From: Durusdinium trenchii
Lineage: Eukaryota > Sar > Dinophyceae > Suessiales > Symbiodiniaceae
Length of the DNA: 64,000 bases
NCBI GenBank assembly: GCA_963970005.1
Contig: CAXAMN010004224.1
Coordinates: 742,293-806,292 of the forward strand
Direction of reading: 5' to 3'
Part shown: positions 46,868-59,900 of the stretch, piece by piece
Numbering within the stretch: the first letter of the stretch is position 1
How the letters are laid out: the number at the start of each line of letters is the position of its first letter
The notes under the pieces: model-generated
What the model was told of the DNA's origin: nothing
Database searches by the model: none
Seen by the model: the letters and a program-made list of their open reading frames with translations, nothing else
Position numbers and translations under genes: made by a program

Positions 46868-47285
46868 TAGGATGCCCAGATATTTGCCAAACAGAATGTC
46901 AGAACATATGCGTGGTAGAATGCCAAAATGCGTGCCAGATAGAATGCCACAATATATGCCAGATAGAACGTGAAAATATCTGCCAGACATAATGCCACAC
47001 TATATGCCAGATAGCTTGTCATAATTCAGAATATATATTCCAGATAGAATGCCAGATTGTATGCCAACAATTACACTTGCAATTCATTTTAAACACGTCT
47101 GTTGATTGCCGAACAAGTGTCGATATACATGGCAAAACACATGTCAGAACCGAAGTCATGCCAGAACACGCGTCAAAACATTGTGGCAATCCACATGTCA
47201 GGCCGCGTTTGTCCAAATAGTTTGTCCCTGCCTTCTTCCAAATTGCCTCTCAGGGTGGGGATCCCTCGAAGTAAAATAATTTGTT
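46868..47285 (+). repeat. 24-bp satellite array, direct copy
   Basis: Units of about 24 bp (for example at 46936-47020, each beginning ATGCCAGATAGAATGCCA or close) decay towards the right. The undamaged frame spells an eight-residue repeat of the MPDRMPQY kind, but stops in many units rule out a protein. It ends with GGTGGGGATC-CTCGAAGTAA-type sequence at 47254-47285, which also follows the left satellite arm at 45973-46004. Confidence 0.8.
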
Positions 47286-50200
47286 CAGGTTCTTAGTGGT
47301 GAAGGTTTTTGTCCAGTGACTGTTTGCAGCATGACCCATGTGCTTACCTCAAAGCAGGACACTTGACCGGTTTTGGTGTGATGGTTGTTTCGGGTGGTTG
47401 ACTCTATTCAGCCATCAGCAGGGGAAATCTTTGGGTTGTTGAAAATGACAACATCCGACAACTCAAATGTATCACCTCGACAATTTTTTGGGTTGCCGAA
47501 AAGGCACCAGGCCCCGCAAAGATATAAACCAAATATAAACCAATTCCCACCGTTCCCACCCAGTTCCCACCGCGCGCCCTTGGACGCACTTGCCTTTGGG
47601 ACGGAAGAATCTCAGTTGGTACGTCGGAAATGGGTCCAATTGGCTCTCCGAAACGGCGTGCTCTTAGTCGCAAACAGTCCTTTTGTTTAATATGTATATA
47701 TTTGTTTTTTTCTAAACCACTAAAGGTTAAATGGTTAAACCTTTAGCAAAGGACATGGACAGCCAAATGCAGTCGTGGTTTTCTGTATGATGGGGTCATG
47801 TCCCATCTTCTACAATCATTTGGAGGGTCTGCGTGATCACGTTCGCACTGTTGCGCTCTAAGGAACTTTGAGGAGGCGGACATGTTGCGTGTCATGCAGA
47901 ACTTGTACTTGGAACCGCTGAACGAAGCGGAGGTCTCTGCCGCGAGACCAGTGGACAATGCCAATGACCTTGCTGACTTCATATAGCATCTATTTGCAGA
48001 TCGGAAAGATCTTTGGGGCCCCTCCAGGATAGGCACCACGATATGGCTGCTGGACAAGACTATATGATTCAGACTCAGTGTTATCAATCACTAGCTGGGT
48101 GAGACAAAGTCACCCACGCAGTGGAAACCATATCAACAAGGGTGTGGAAGCTAGCGCCAGCACGGTGGTTGATTTCAGCACAATTACTGCAACTTAATTA
48201 ATGGAACGTGTGTGTGAGAGTAGAGCAATGAGAATCCTTTGCACAAAAAACATACACTTATGGAAGAGGAATAGACTGAATCCCACTAAGGATGATACTT
48301 GTTGTTTTAGCAGGAGAAACATGCGAAGGAAACTATGTGTGCAACGCAGGAGGGATTAGAAGATGATTAGTGGGAGGTTTCACTACCAAACATGTTTATA
48401 TTTTAAACACAAGGGGAAGGCTGGGTTTAATAATTGAGGTTGAAGATCCTTGTCAGCTTGTCCAGCGGAAACCATTGAGAAAAGGATGAAGTTTGGGCGC
48501 AATTTCAAGCATGTGTGTAGTCGACAAGGGTCTAATTAGATCACACTTTGTCAAATAAGATCAACATTAATAGAGTCATGGAGCAATGATCTATTGGAGG
48601 TATTACGTGGTATTGGTACAAAGAATTACGCGGCTTGTGCAAGGATCTAGTTCTGCTCCTGCTTCATTCTCATTTGCTAGACCCCGAAGGAGCGGGGACC
48701 AAAACAGAAAATCAAGATAAACTATATATACTATAATAGAATCGACTGTCAAACGACAGCTCTATGCAGCATACGCCAAACAAACATAAACAAACAAACC
48801 AACAATGTAACAACACTGTTTCAGACAGATGCGTTGGTGCCCCCAAATAACAAAAGGCCCGAGTTGCATAATGTTTGTAAACGTATTGTTTGATATTGTT
48901 TGAGTTTGCTGTCCCCTAAGGGCCCTATTCCGCGGAATCTAGCCATTGAAACACAACTTTGTAAAAGATAGTGCTTCTTATTGAGTTGCTCTAGCTTTTG
49001 CTTTTCCCTTGTGAAAGGTGCTCAAAACTAGGTATTGGAAAGGTTGATAGAGGAAACACAGCACCATGGTTTTGAAGACCAACCTGGTTGGCTGCTGTTT
49101 CCATTTCGCAGCCGCAGCCCCGATTGGTCCATATATCCAGATCTTGTCCATTGCTCCTATGGCATATGGGACCTATTGAATTTTTGGGGAGGGGTGATGT
49201 CGTGTCCACCTAACATAGGCAAACATGATGCAAACATGATACATGACAGTTCTGTTCTCTTTGCTACACCATGATTGTGGGGTATGCTTTGATTGGAAGC
49301 AGCACAGGAACAACTCATCAGAAGACCGACTCAATTATCAGCATTCAGACAGCTGAGTGAGTTAAACTAGCTTTATACAGAGGTGCCCTTCTTTCCGACA
49401 CCTGGCAAGCTTGTTTTCGAACCGGGGCCTTAGTGGTTAACACGAAAGAATGGATCAAGAGGACAATGTTTTGATGATTTTTAACGTGTGCCTTCAAGCA
49501 AGCCCAAGAATTTGACGTGGTTTCCAAATACTTAGACCAGAGTACTCTGGTGATATCGAAGCCCTTGGCCAAGCCGTGCTTGGACATGTGACAGTGGAGG
49601 GGGGCAGAGCAAGAAAGCTTCTATGGCCAAAGTCGCAGCTGGAGACAAAAAGAGAGAGAGAGAGGGGGAGAAATAGAGAGTTTGCAGACGTTTGCGCATT
49701 CACACATGTTGCAAGGTACAGCCAATTAGGCCTATCTCAACAGCCCCTTAACAACTGGGTTTGACCGTCTCTTCCTCACTTTGTAATGGTTTTGTACCTG
49801 AATGTCATTGGACCACAAAACACAAGGTGCTGGGTTGTACCCGAGGACTTACAACTTATAACTTATAACCCGAGTTTGAGAAATCACAGTGTCACTGTTT
49901 ATTCAGAATTGCCCCCAACAAATGCCGTATACCTTATCATTATCGTGTATATATATATATACAGACAAGTATACACCCTTCCGAGGGCGCTGGAGCAGCT
50001 GCCTTGTACTTCAAAGAGAAGAAGGTTCGGGACTCGGGTGGGTGAAAAGAGTAGCAAGTGGTTTGTTCGTTTCAACTTGTACAAGCTCGTTTCAAGAGTT
50101 TCAACTTGTACAATACAAGCTCTTTGCAAAGCAATGCCAAAGAGAGTAGATGGCACAATCCCCAATGTCCGTGCTGATGATATATTGACAGACGTGACTT

Positions 50201-50788
50201 CAGGACCTCAGCCACAGGGATCTCATTCGGAGGGTCGCTGGAAAGGTACTCAGTCTTTGCACATGCATTGGCTGCTCTGTGGAGGGGGTTGCGTATATTA
50301 TATACTATACCTAGAACCTGAATGACCTCTATCAAAACAGGGGTCAATTGGGTTCCAGGTATATATTGCCTTAGAGTCATATATTGTTTGGGTTCTGTGG
50401 CCCGAAACATCGTGCCACTTGAACGGGGAAAGCATCAAGAGGTGAGTGGTGAGCACCAGGCCCAAGGGCCCAAGGTATTTTGCTGTTCACCCGTCACTTA
50501 TTTAGACACTCGCCGGTCAACGAAGACCTCTGTAGTACTGTGTTTGTTCCGTTTAGGTTCACAACAAGTTCCCTTTAGTATTGTTTTCTGTATATTGTAT
50601 TGCATCTGTAGTACTGTGTATATTGCCTTACGTCGAAACGCAAAAGCTTTTGCAAAAGTCGATCGGAACAGGTGAATCTTCCCATCTTGTCGATGAGGGC
50701 CCAGGGGGAATTGGGTTTGTTTCTTGGTCTATCTTATTCGTGTCTTGAACCACGAAGTTCGGCGTCCGCTGTTCAACTTCTCGTGCAG
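47286..50788. other. No supportable gene
   Basis: This is AT-rich between 48100 and 49000 with almost no open frames. A GA microsatellite lies at 49649-49680. The 179-codon frame at 49786-50325 crosses a TA run and several low-complexity segments and is not called. Confidence 0.5.
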
Positions 50789-50874
50789 GTCTTCGAAGTC
50801 ATGGAGGACTATCGACCAGAGAAGGCGCCACATCAGGTCTACAAAGTCATGGACCTCATACAGGAGCTTTCCAC
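50789..50874 (+). CDS. Possible internal exon, unknown
   Basis: Between CTCGTGCAG (AG|G) and a GTGGGT donor an 86-nt block reads VFEVMEDYRPEKAPHQVYKV, then MDLIQELS. It has both splice signals and protein-like composition but is very short, and no neighbouring exon is recognised. Confidence 0.25.
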
Positions 50875-53001
50875 GTGGGTTGGGGGGAAACCCGCTTGGA
50901 GAACGCCTGGCTTTGAGGGCTCAGGGCTCCCACCGCGCGCGCGTTGGCCGCGCGATCGTTGAGACTTTGCGCCGGACCATAGATGGTTTTTCTCGATTGG
51001 TTGGTTGATTAATAGCAGGGGATACTCCTGGTTTTCAAAAACCAATAGCCAATAATATGAGGTCTATGTTACCTGGCATCAGCCGGTCTATTCCCAAGTA
51101 CAGACATCACTGGTCACACTGACGAGGCTCCAACTGATGTGGTTGGCGAGCAAAAGCCTGGGACATACAGAGTCTTTGTGCTTGGTCTCACTGAAGCCTG
51201 GCGATGGAGTACTGAGTAGGCAGCAAGTCTCCGTGACTCTGCTCCCCTGTTTCGGTGAAGCTTGTTGTGTATGTTGGCAGGTTGACTTGCGGTTGTGTTC
51301 TGTGTCAGTTTGCATAATAGCCGAAATACAAGGAGGTCTCACACAGTTCCTGACATGAACGTACGTATGCACATACGCACATGCTTGAGAGTGTTGTTTT
51401 GCAAACTACAGCGAGCCAACTACAGTGATATAATACATATTAGATCTTTGGGACTGCCGAGTGATGATCCTGCAAAATCGCAAGCTTGTGAATGATACAT
51501 TATAAGGTGTGTAAAACGACACAAAACCTGGATGAGGGTCAGACTGGAGAGCGTTTTGGGAAGAGGATGTATAGTGATCCCCAAATAGATAGTGAAACGG
51601 CTTCCAGTACATTTTGAGTGGGGATTGATTTGGTGGTTGACAGAGATGTGGAGATTCTTGGTGAGGACCACCCACATATGGCCACCTATGTTCTGCCCGG
51701 GAGCTGGAGTTCGGACCGAACGCGGCGAAAGGGGGACCCGGCGGAGCTTTGTTCTTCAATCGCACAGGTGTCGTTGATCATGTATCGCACAAGTGTCAGT
51801 GAACAGATGGTGTTTGGCTTTGGGTCGCATGCCAACATGGCGAAAAGGACGCCGGACCTCGGCGACAGGACATTGCGATGATGTCCTGTCGGACCGCGCT
51901 TAAGAAACAGGTGGAGGAAAGACCGGACCCGGCGACTTTCAATACAAGACCTGTTGGAGGGGTACTGCTATATGGTTGTGTGGTAACATATAGGAAGACC
52001 TCCCAGTTTGAGCCCTTCTTCAAGGAGGGAAACAAACACCAAACGCATTTTGGTTGTCTCCGGATCCAAACATCTCACACGCATACTTCTTCCAAGCCGT
52101 GGATGCGGATCTTCCTTTGAAGAACTCTCACCACGAAGATTCCAGACTCGATCTTCATGACCGACCAGGACCTTCCAAGCTTTGGTTTTAGATGGTTTTA
52201 GACTAATAGCCTGGGCACCTGTCACCAGGTGTTTCCCGATCGAACGAGGGGTCCGAGTATCCATCACCCACGATCTGTTGGCCATTGGTCCAATCTTTGG
52301 ACGGTTTCTTCACGTGACGAAGATGGCTTCTCCAAGGTTGGCCGTGAGTGTTTTATCCTTCCTGGGTTTGCTCACGACCTGCTGCTGTCGCTCCTCCGGC
52401 TATGGCTGGGCAGCCCAGGTGGGTTGAACCCCGTTTTTGGGCTGATCTCAATGTTGACTTCCCTCCAATGCATGCAACAGTTAATCCATTTAGAAGGCTG
52501 AACTTTTGCGGCCATGGTCAGCCTGGTCAGCCGTTTGGTTTGATGGCATGGACCAGACTGGAAGACTATTTTCCTCGACAACCGGGTCTCTTCCAGGCAG
52601 TGAAGAGTTTTTACAACAGCTAGTATTCAGGCTCTTCAGAGGCCTTGCGGTCTGCCCCCTGCCGAGAATGATGGAACTGGTCCCAGAAACAGATTCTTTG
52701 ATGTGACAAGCCCTGGTTCACGTCGATAACACGAGAGGACATGACTGCCACGGAAAAGTCAACTTGAGTGAGAAACAAATTTACGGTGAGACCACCAACT
52801 TTTGCAAAATGTGCAAGGGGGAAGACAAGAAGCTGCCTATCGCTCAGTCTGAAGAGGAAGCTGCCAGGACCTTCAGCGAAGGAGGGCTTCGTCGAAGGTT
52901 CTGACCCTTCCGCGAAGCCCCCCCTCAGTATGTGTAATGTGTTTATGTGTTTTTTTGAATTTTATGTATGCAATATAATATTGTAATCCCCCTGGACATA
53001 T
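50875..53001. other. No supportable gene
   Basis: Only short frames in all six phases; no repeats of note were seen. Confidence 0.45.
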
Positions 53002-53090
53002 CCTCTATAAAATCACAGGGGTCATGGTATCCCATAAACTGTTTTATGGTCCCTGCGCAGGGGGGGCGTGGGGGTTGGATTTTATAGAGG
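53002..53090. mobile_element. CCTCTATAAAATC fold-back element
   Basis: Perfect 13-bp terminal inverted repeats (53002-53014 CCTCTATAAAATC; 53078-53090 complement) enclose 63 bp. A further CTATAAAATCACTG at about 53260 resembles one terminus. Confidence 0.7.
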
Positions 53091-53406
53091 AAAGCTGCTT
53101 GTATCCAAGAAACGTTCACGTCACGTGGGTTTTTTTGTTTTTAAGTGTTTTCTGGTCACTGCTCAGGCACATGGTGACTGAGGTTGAATGATAGAGACCC
53201 ATCTGGGGTAGGGCCTGCTCACTTTATACCCCCTAGGGGGTCACCACCATTTCATATCTATAAAATCACTGTCAAGACCCCCTCTGTATGTCCATATATA
53301 TGTAGTGTATAGATAGATCAGAGCATCCATGTCATCATCGCGGAGCGGACCTTAGTCAATGAGTGGGTAATATGTAGTGGATATTTCATGTGATGCATCT
53401 CTTGAA

Positions 53407-53520
53407 CATATCCCAGACACGACCTGTTTGGGACTGCCATATATGCCGATCAGTTGGGGTGGTTTTGGGGGTCAATGGGGCGGCATTTTTGTGGCAGTCC
53501 CATGGAGTGTCTGGGTATAG
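53407..53520 (+). mobile_element. TCCCAGAC fold-back element, direct copy
   Basis: About 114 bp from ATCCCAGACACGACC to GGAGTGTCTGGGTAT. Inner perfect 10-bp inverted repeats GGGACTGCCA (53430-53439) and TGGCAGTCCC (53492-53501) are intact. It is the best-preserved copy of the family at 36266 and 37508. Confidence 0.8.
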
Positions 53521-53763
53521 ATCTCTTACTGGTGGGGGGGGGGGCACTTCTCCCCTCCACTCTCCAATCAAGATCCGGCGCCCGTGGGGACGATGGTCGT
53601 CCCGAGGCAAGAGCAATCGACCCTTGGTCTACGAGTCCCTCACCGAGTGCGAAGCCCAAAAAACCACCGCGAAGCGTGAGCCTGCCGTGGAGGGGCTATA
53701 TTACAGTATACTAATTACATATTATATATATATATTATATATGTATAAACAGTTTTATCTATA

Positions 53764-53866
53764 TCATTTTGTCCACCCGTGACATGTCGTGACCCCGGAG
53801 GGACCTTCGGCTTGAGGAAAGAAGAGCCCGCTCGGCGCCCCGCGGTTGGGGCGGACACTCCGCAAT
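53764..53866 (+). repeat. 5' LTR (103 bp)
   Basis: Starts TCATTTTGTCCACCCG and ends CACTCCGCAAT. It is identical over 103 bp to 61058-61160. The element-side boundary is fixed by the primer-binding site starting at 53867. This is unusually short for an LTR. If the canonical TG...CA rule applies, the true LTR could be 53770-53864. Confidence 0.85.
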
Positions 53867-53884
53867 TGGTAGCGGAGCCCGGAA
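53867..53884 (+). promoter_or_regulatory. Primer-binding site, initiator-Met-tRNA-like
   Basis: TGGTAGCGGAGCCCGG abuts the 5' LTR. Its complement ends CTCCGCTACCA, as a tRNA 3' end should. It differs at three of 16 positions from the known plant initiator methionine tRNA 3' end, the commonest Copia primer. A hairpin (53874-53896, 9-bp stem GGAGCCCGG) overlaps it. Confidence 0.75.
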
Positions 53885-53945
53885 AGCCCGGGCTCCGAAG
53901 CCATGGCTTGTTGGTGATCCTGCGGTCAGGATCCGCACCCGTGAC

Positions 53946-56900
53946 ATGTCTGCTGCGGCCTCGGAGGCCGCCCCTTTGCGCTTCTCCGGAGAGAATGAGG
54001 ATGGAAGAGAATACAAGAGATGGAAGACTTGGGTAAAGAACAAGCTCTTGACCCTGGACAAGTTACCTGAAACTGCTCGAGGAGCCTATATATACACGTT
54101 GTTGGCTGGCAAGGCCTTGGAGGCTGTTGAACACCTGGATCCTGGCGACTATCAGAAGAAGGATGGCGACCAGGTCCTGTGGTCGTTGCTGGACAAAAGG
54201 TTTCCTCAGCTGGAAGTGGTCGATGAGCTTGGTGAAATCCTGGGCGAGGTTTTCAATCTTCGCTCCCAGGAGGGGGAAACGATGAAACAATGGGCTGCCA
54301 GAGCATCGGAGCTGTTCGACCGATGCCACAGGAAAACAGGAGTTCAGTTTCCTGACGAAGCCAGGGGCTGGCTTTTGTTGCACAGGGCCAACCTCAGCGA
54401 GGAGCAGAAGGCCGTGGTCATTTCGCGTGCCCGTGGAGATCTCAAACGGGAATCCATTGCAGCAGCTCTCCGATCATGCTACCCCGACCTTGTTGTTGGA
54501 AAACGGCGAACAGCCGTTGCATTGGCAGAAGAGACCATGGACGATCCGACCGAGCCCCACGATGCCTGGGAAGAAGATTTTTCAGACGTGGAGCGCCTGC
54601 TGGAAGACCATCAATCGTCCGCTGATTGGGCCGCTGACACGGAGGCCTACAATGAAGCTGAGGTGGCAGAAGTGTTGGCTGCCACATGGAAAGAGCGTCG
54701 ACAAGAGCTCAACCGTCTCCAAAAGACAAGACAATTCCAGAAGTCCAAGGACGTGAAGAGAGCATTTCGTGTGGAAGTGGAAGAGATGAAGCGACACACT
54801 ACCTGCAACCGCTGTGGCCGTCGAGGTCATTGGGCCCGTGAGTGTCGAGCAAAAGACACTCGCAAAGGCAGCAGCAAGGGATACGACAAAGGTCCACCTG
54901 CATCAGGAGCTTCTCAACCTTCAGGTGCTGCAGTTGTGGAAGAGCTGGATTTCATTGCAGCGATCATGAATCGCCCGACCTTGTTGGAGCAAGCACGTAT
55001 GCGGTTTTCCAAGGCTGCTGGTGAGTGGACCCCTGACGAGGTCATGCTGGTTTCCTCACCAGGATTTGGTGTGTTGGATTCGGGCTGTGGTAGGACAGTT
55101 GTTGGAGCTTCAACTTTACAGAGCTTTGAAAAGCTGTGGTCTCAGCGTGGCTGGACAGTGCCCTCCAAGATTTCCGAGGTGCACCAGTTCAAGTTCGGAA
55201 ATGGTGATGTGGAGACCTCCCACTATTCCGTTCAGATGCCCGTCATCCTGGCTAATCGCCGAGGGGTGATCAGAGCTGCAGTGATCAAAGGTGACGCTCC
55301 TCTTCTGGTGAGCCGCAGTGCCTTGAAGTCCCTTGGCGCCTCACTGGATTTTCAGAAGGACTGTCTCAATGTTTTTGGTCAGTCTGTTCCACTCAAGACA
55401 AATGGAGCAGGACAGTATGTGGTTGATTTGCTTTCCCCCAAAGAAACTCTAGCAGCTGATTTCACGGAAGTCATGACCCTTGAGCCTCATCCTCATCCAG
55501 CGAACCGGTCGCCGGAAGCGCCCGAAGCAGACACACCTTTGACTCTCGAGCCATCTGCATCGCCTGCGGCGGATGAGAAGCCGCTAGCTGTTTGGACTCA
55601 GGAGAACAGTGATGTGATGGCAACTCCGTGGTTATCTCGTTCAGGGCCTGCATGGAAACAAGTGGTTCGTAGGAAAGTGATTGATTGTGAAACCAACCAA
55701 GTTCTTGACGACTCCCCAATCATTCCAGGGAACCCTCAACATCGCACCATCGTCCGCCTTCCTCGAAGAGTTGCTCATGTTCGGACCGAATTTTCATTTT
55801 TGGGTGAAACCATGTCCGTGTCCAATGAGTGGCAACCGACCGAGAGAGAGAGTCGACAGTTGGAAAGTCAAATCAAAACTTGTTTGGCCGTTCAGCAACA
55901 CCCTCAAGATCGATGTCTTGTGATGGAAGTGTTTTCACCTCCACGTTTTTCGCTTGAAGCAGAGAAACATCACTTCCGAGCTCGATCGTATGATCTTAAG
56001 AACGGTTGGGATTTTCGCCTGGCTCAACACAGGAGAAAGGTGGAAGATGATCTCATCAACGACACGCCGTCGTTGCTCATTCTGTGCCCTCCGTGTACTC
56101 ATGAAGGTGGTTGGTTCTGGTTGAATAGTCAGAAATGGGATCCTCACACAGTGTTGCGCATTAAGGCACAGAGCCGAAGCTTTATTCGATGGTGTTGCAA
56201 ACTGTTCCGAATAGGTGTACAGTTGGGATGTAGGGTGGTGTTTGAGCATCCGACAGGGGCAAGAACCTGGCACTACCCTGAGGTAGAAGGACTCTGCCGA
56301 CGTTTTCACACAGTGAAGCTTCACATGTGCAGGTATGGTCTTCAATTGCCTGAGAGTGACCGGTACATCCGTAAGAGCACCCGTTTGTTGGTCTCTCATG
56401 AAGACATGTCCAGCCTGGGTCTCACATGTGACCAGACTGGAACGCATCAGTGTCATGATGTGATCGCCGGAAGTGCACCTGGTGTTCCTCGTATCAGTAC
56501 ATTTGCTGGTGCCTACCCCGTGAAATTTGTTCAAGCGGTGTTGAATACGATACCTCAGTTTCAGCTAGATCGATCCAAGGCCACCTCGTCATGTGAATGC
56601 ATCGCTCATGTAGAAGTCATCAATGAAGAAGTCCCCGATGCGTCATGGACAGAGATCCTAGCCGCTGGACAGGTCCGAGACCGCTCTGACAGTGATCTGA
56701 TTCCGGTTTTGGATAAGCTTCATAGGAACTTAGGTCATCCACCAAATCACGATCTAGTCAGAATTCTTCGTCATGGACAGGCCAGTGAGCAAGCAATACG
56801 TTTGGCTAAGGAATTCTCGTGTGATTTGTGCCGGAGTCAGCTCAAACCAAAGGTGCCTCTGCCTGCGCAACCTCATCGGATCACAGAGTTCAACAGTCAA

Positions 56901-59900
56901 GTCGGTCTCGATGTTAAGCACTTAAAAGGTTGGTTACCTAACCAAAAGGTGAAGGCATTAAACATTGTCGATACTGCCAGCAGTTTTCAACGGGTGATTC
57001 CTTTCTTTGAAACAGAAACTGCAAGTGTTTTGAGGAAGTTGTTCACCGACAGTTGGATTTCGTGGGCTGGTGTTCCCAAAGAGATCGTTTTGGACCCTGC
57101 CAGAACAAACCTGGGAGATCCGATGGTAGTGCCTGCCGAGCTGGACGGTGTCCAGATCCGTCCGATTGCTGCTGGAGCCCACTGGCAATTGGGAAAGTGT
57201 GAAACTCATGGAGGCTGGTTCAACCGCGTTCTAGAGAAGTTGATTGACGAATTTTCTCCATCATCCAAAGAGGAATGGTTAGAATGTGTAGTGCATGCAC
57301 ACATCAAGAACCAACAGTTGCAGGTACATGGTTTTTCACCATACCAATTCGTGTTTGGTCGCAATCCGCATATTCCTCAGGACTTGCTGAATGAACCTCT
57401 CCAGGTCATCCCAGCAACAGCTTCCCTGACAGAAGCATCAATTGCCAGAGCTCAAGCTATTCGTACAGCTGCTCGTACGGCATTGGTTCAGATGCAAGAC
57501 GATCGAGCCCTGCGGGTGGCTCTGCTGGCACGTCCCCGAGTGGAAATGACTTTCAATCCGGGTGATATGGTAGCCTATTGGCGAAACCAAAAGTGGGTTC
57601 AGGGTCAGCTCCAACAAGGGGGTCAGTGGTATGGAGTCGCCATCGTTCTCGGTCGAGTAGGTCGCAATGTCGTCATCATTCATCGACGACAAGTGCTGAG
57701 ATGCGCTCCAGAGCAACTCCGTCTGGCTACTAATGAGGAGAAAACCCTGCTTGCATCGCCCCAAGCTGAATTGTTAGGTATCAAGGATTTGATTGATAGT
57801 GGTAACCTCCGAAGTAAACAGTATATAGACCTGTTGCCCCAATCTTATCCCCCACAAGAAGGACCAGTCGAGCCAGCTGTCGATAGTCGTACCGAGCCGG
57901 AGTCAAGCACTGTGGTAGCGCCGTCTCAAATGAATGCACCACTCGTGCCTGAGCCGATGTCCACTTCAGCTGTGCCAGAAGACTCTCAAGAAGAGCAAGT
58001 GAAGGGTGATCAAGAAATGACAGAGATGAAATCTCCGACACCAGTAGAGGAGACTTCTGACACTCCAAGTTCCGCCGAAACTGCGGCACCGTCGTCCTAT
58101 GGTCCCATTCGCCGCCGAATCGAAGGGAAGGATGGACCAATGGCACTGTGGCGGCCTCCTGCCTTGAAGCAAACAGATTTTGTTGACATCATGAAAGAGA
58201 TAGTACCCCAACTTGTTGAAGATGCATGTATGTCACAAAACAAAAGACCGGCATCTCCGTCCGCCGATGAACCAGTGTCGTCGAGGCCTCGCATGGCAGA
58301 AGTGTTGAGTGTTGAAGATGTTGATTTCCTCCTCCAAGCACAAAGTGTGTCGTGGGATTGCCTGATGGCAGAATATCTCAAAAAGAAAATGAGCAAGGAA
58401 CTGCACCACAGCAACAATCCTCCCGACATTCAGGAAAAGGTCCAACTAGGCAAACGTGTGGAATGGGAAACGATTCTGTCCAAGCCTAATTCGGTAAAGA
58501 TCCACTATGGAGCAAAAGCCGATCGCATTCGAAAAGAGGAAGACCATCGTTTCATAGGGAGTAGATTCGTGTTGACTCGAAAGCCGCTCGAAGAAGGTAT
58601 GGATTTGGACCCAAATGACAGCACCACATTCACGGTAAAGGGCAGATGGTGTCTACAGGGACACTTGGACCCGGATTTGTCTCAGAAGGCCGAACAGGGC
58701 CTGTTGAAGTCCCCTACCTTAAGTCAACTAGGCCGGATGTGTTTGTTTCAGACGATTGCATCAAAGGGCTGGGTACTTCAGTTAGGCGATATAAAAGGCG
58801 CGTTCCTAGAGGCAGGTCCACTGAACGATGCATTTCGCCCACTCTACGCACGCCAACCACCTGGTGGCATCCCCGGCCTTCCTGAATCAGCAGTGATAGA
58901 AGTGCTCGGAAATATCTACGGACAGAACGACGCTCCGGCGTCCTGGTTCAAAGAATTTAGTTCGTATGTAAAGGGGTTGAACTGGTATCAGAGTGTTCTA
59001 GACCCGTGCCTGTTCACGCTTCGAGATGAAGCAGGAGCCTTGGTGGGGATCATGGGCGTGCACGTGGATGATACAGCAGTAGGTGGACATGGACCGGTTT
59101 TCGAGGCCTCAATCAAGAAACTTCGTACTAGATTCCCATATAGAAAATGGCGAATAAGCACAGGTGAGTTTTGTGGTGCCTGGTACTCCCAAACCAAAGA
59201 TGGGGCAATTCGAATGGCCATGAACGCTTTTGCCGACAAGATGCGATCAATCAATGTGCCAAAGAATAGTGCACCAGGTGATCCTTTGACCGACAGTCAA
59301 GTCAAAGTGCTGCGTGCCGTGAATGGCAGTCTCGGATGGTTGTCATCTCAGTCACGCCCGGACATCAGCGTCCAGACTAGTCTGTCCCAACAGGCCTTTC
59401 CAAAGCCGACGATCGAAGACTTTCGGATGGCAAATCAGGCGATCAGAAGAGCTAAACAGCATAGTGAGTTGGGAGTTGTGTTCAAATCAATTGACCCAGA
59501 CCAACTGACACTGGTATGCCACAGTGATGCAGCATTTGCTAATAGGGGAAATCATACTCAGGCTGGATATATCATTGGATTCACTCACGCATCCCTGCAA
59601 GACGGATTGGAAGCAACCTGGTGTCCAGCATCATGGAAGAGTTATAAACTCCCTAGAGCAGTGAGCAGTACCATGTCAGCCGAGAGTCAAGCACTTGCCA
59701 CGGCCACTGGGACCACTGAATGGCTACTTTTGATGTTGGCTGAGATTTTTGACGGCCCGCTGACAATGCGATCCTGTCGAGACGTGCTGAAAAGACGCCG
59801 ACCGATCATCGTGACAGATTGCAAGAGCCTGTACGATCACTTGCATTCTCCTTCTGCCCCCACATCAATCGATGACCGCCGAACCAGTATAGATGTGGTA

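Noticed and set aside
45690-47210. CRISPR-like appearance of repeated 24-mers
   Set aside because: Repeats are contiguous and diverged without unique spacers of constant length, and the context is eukaryotic. It is a satellite.
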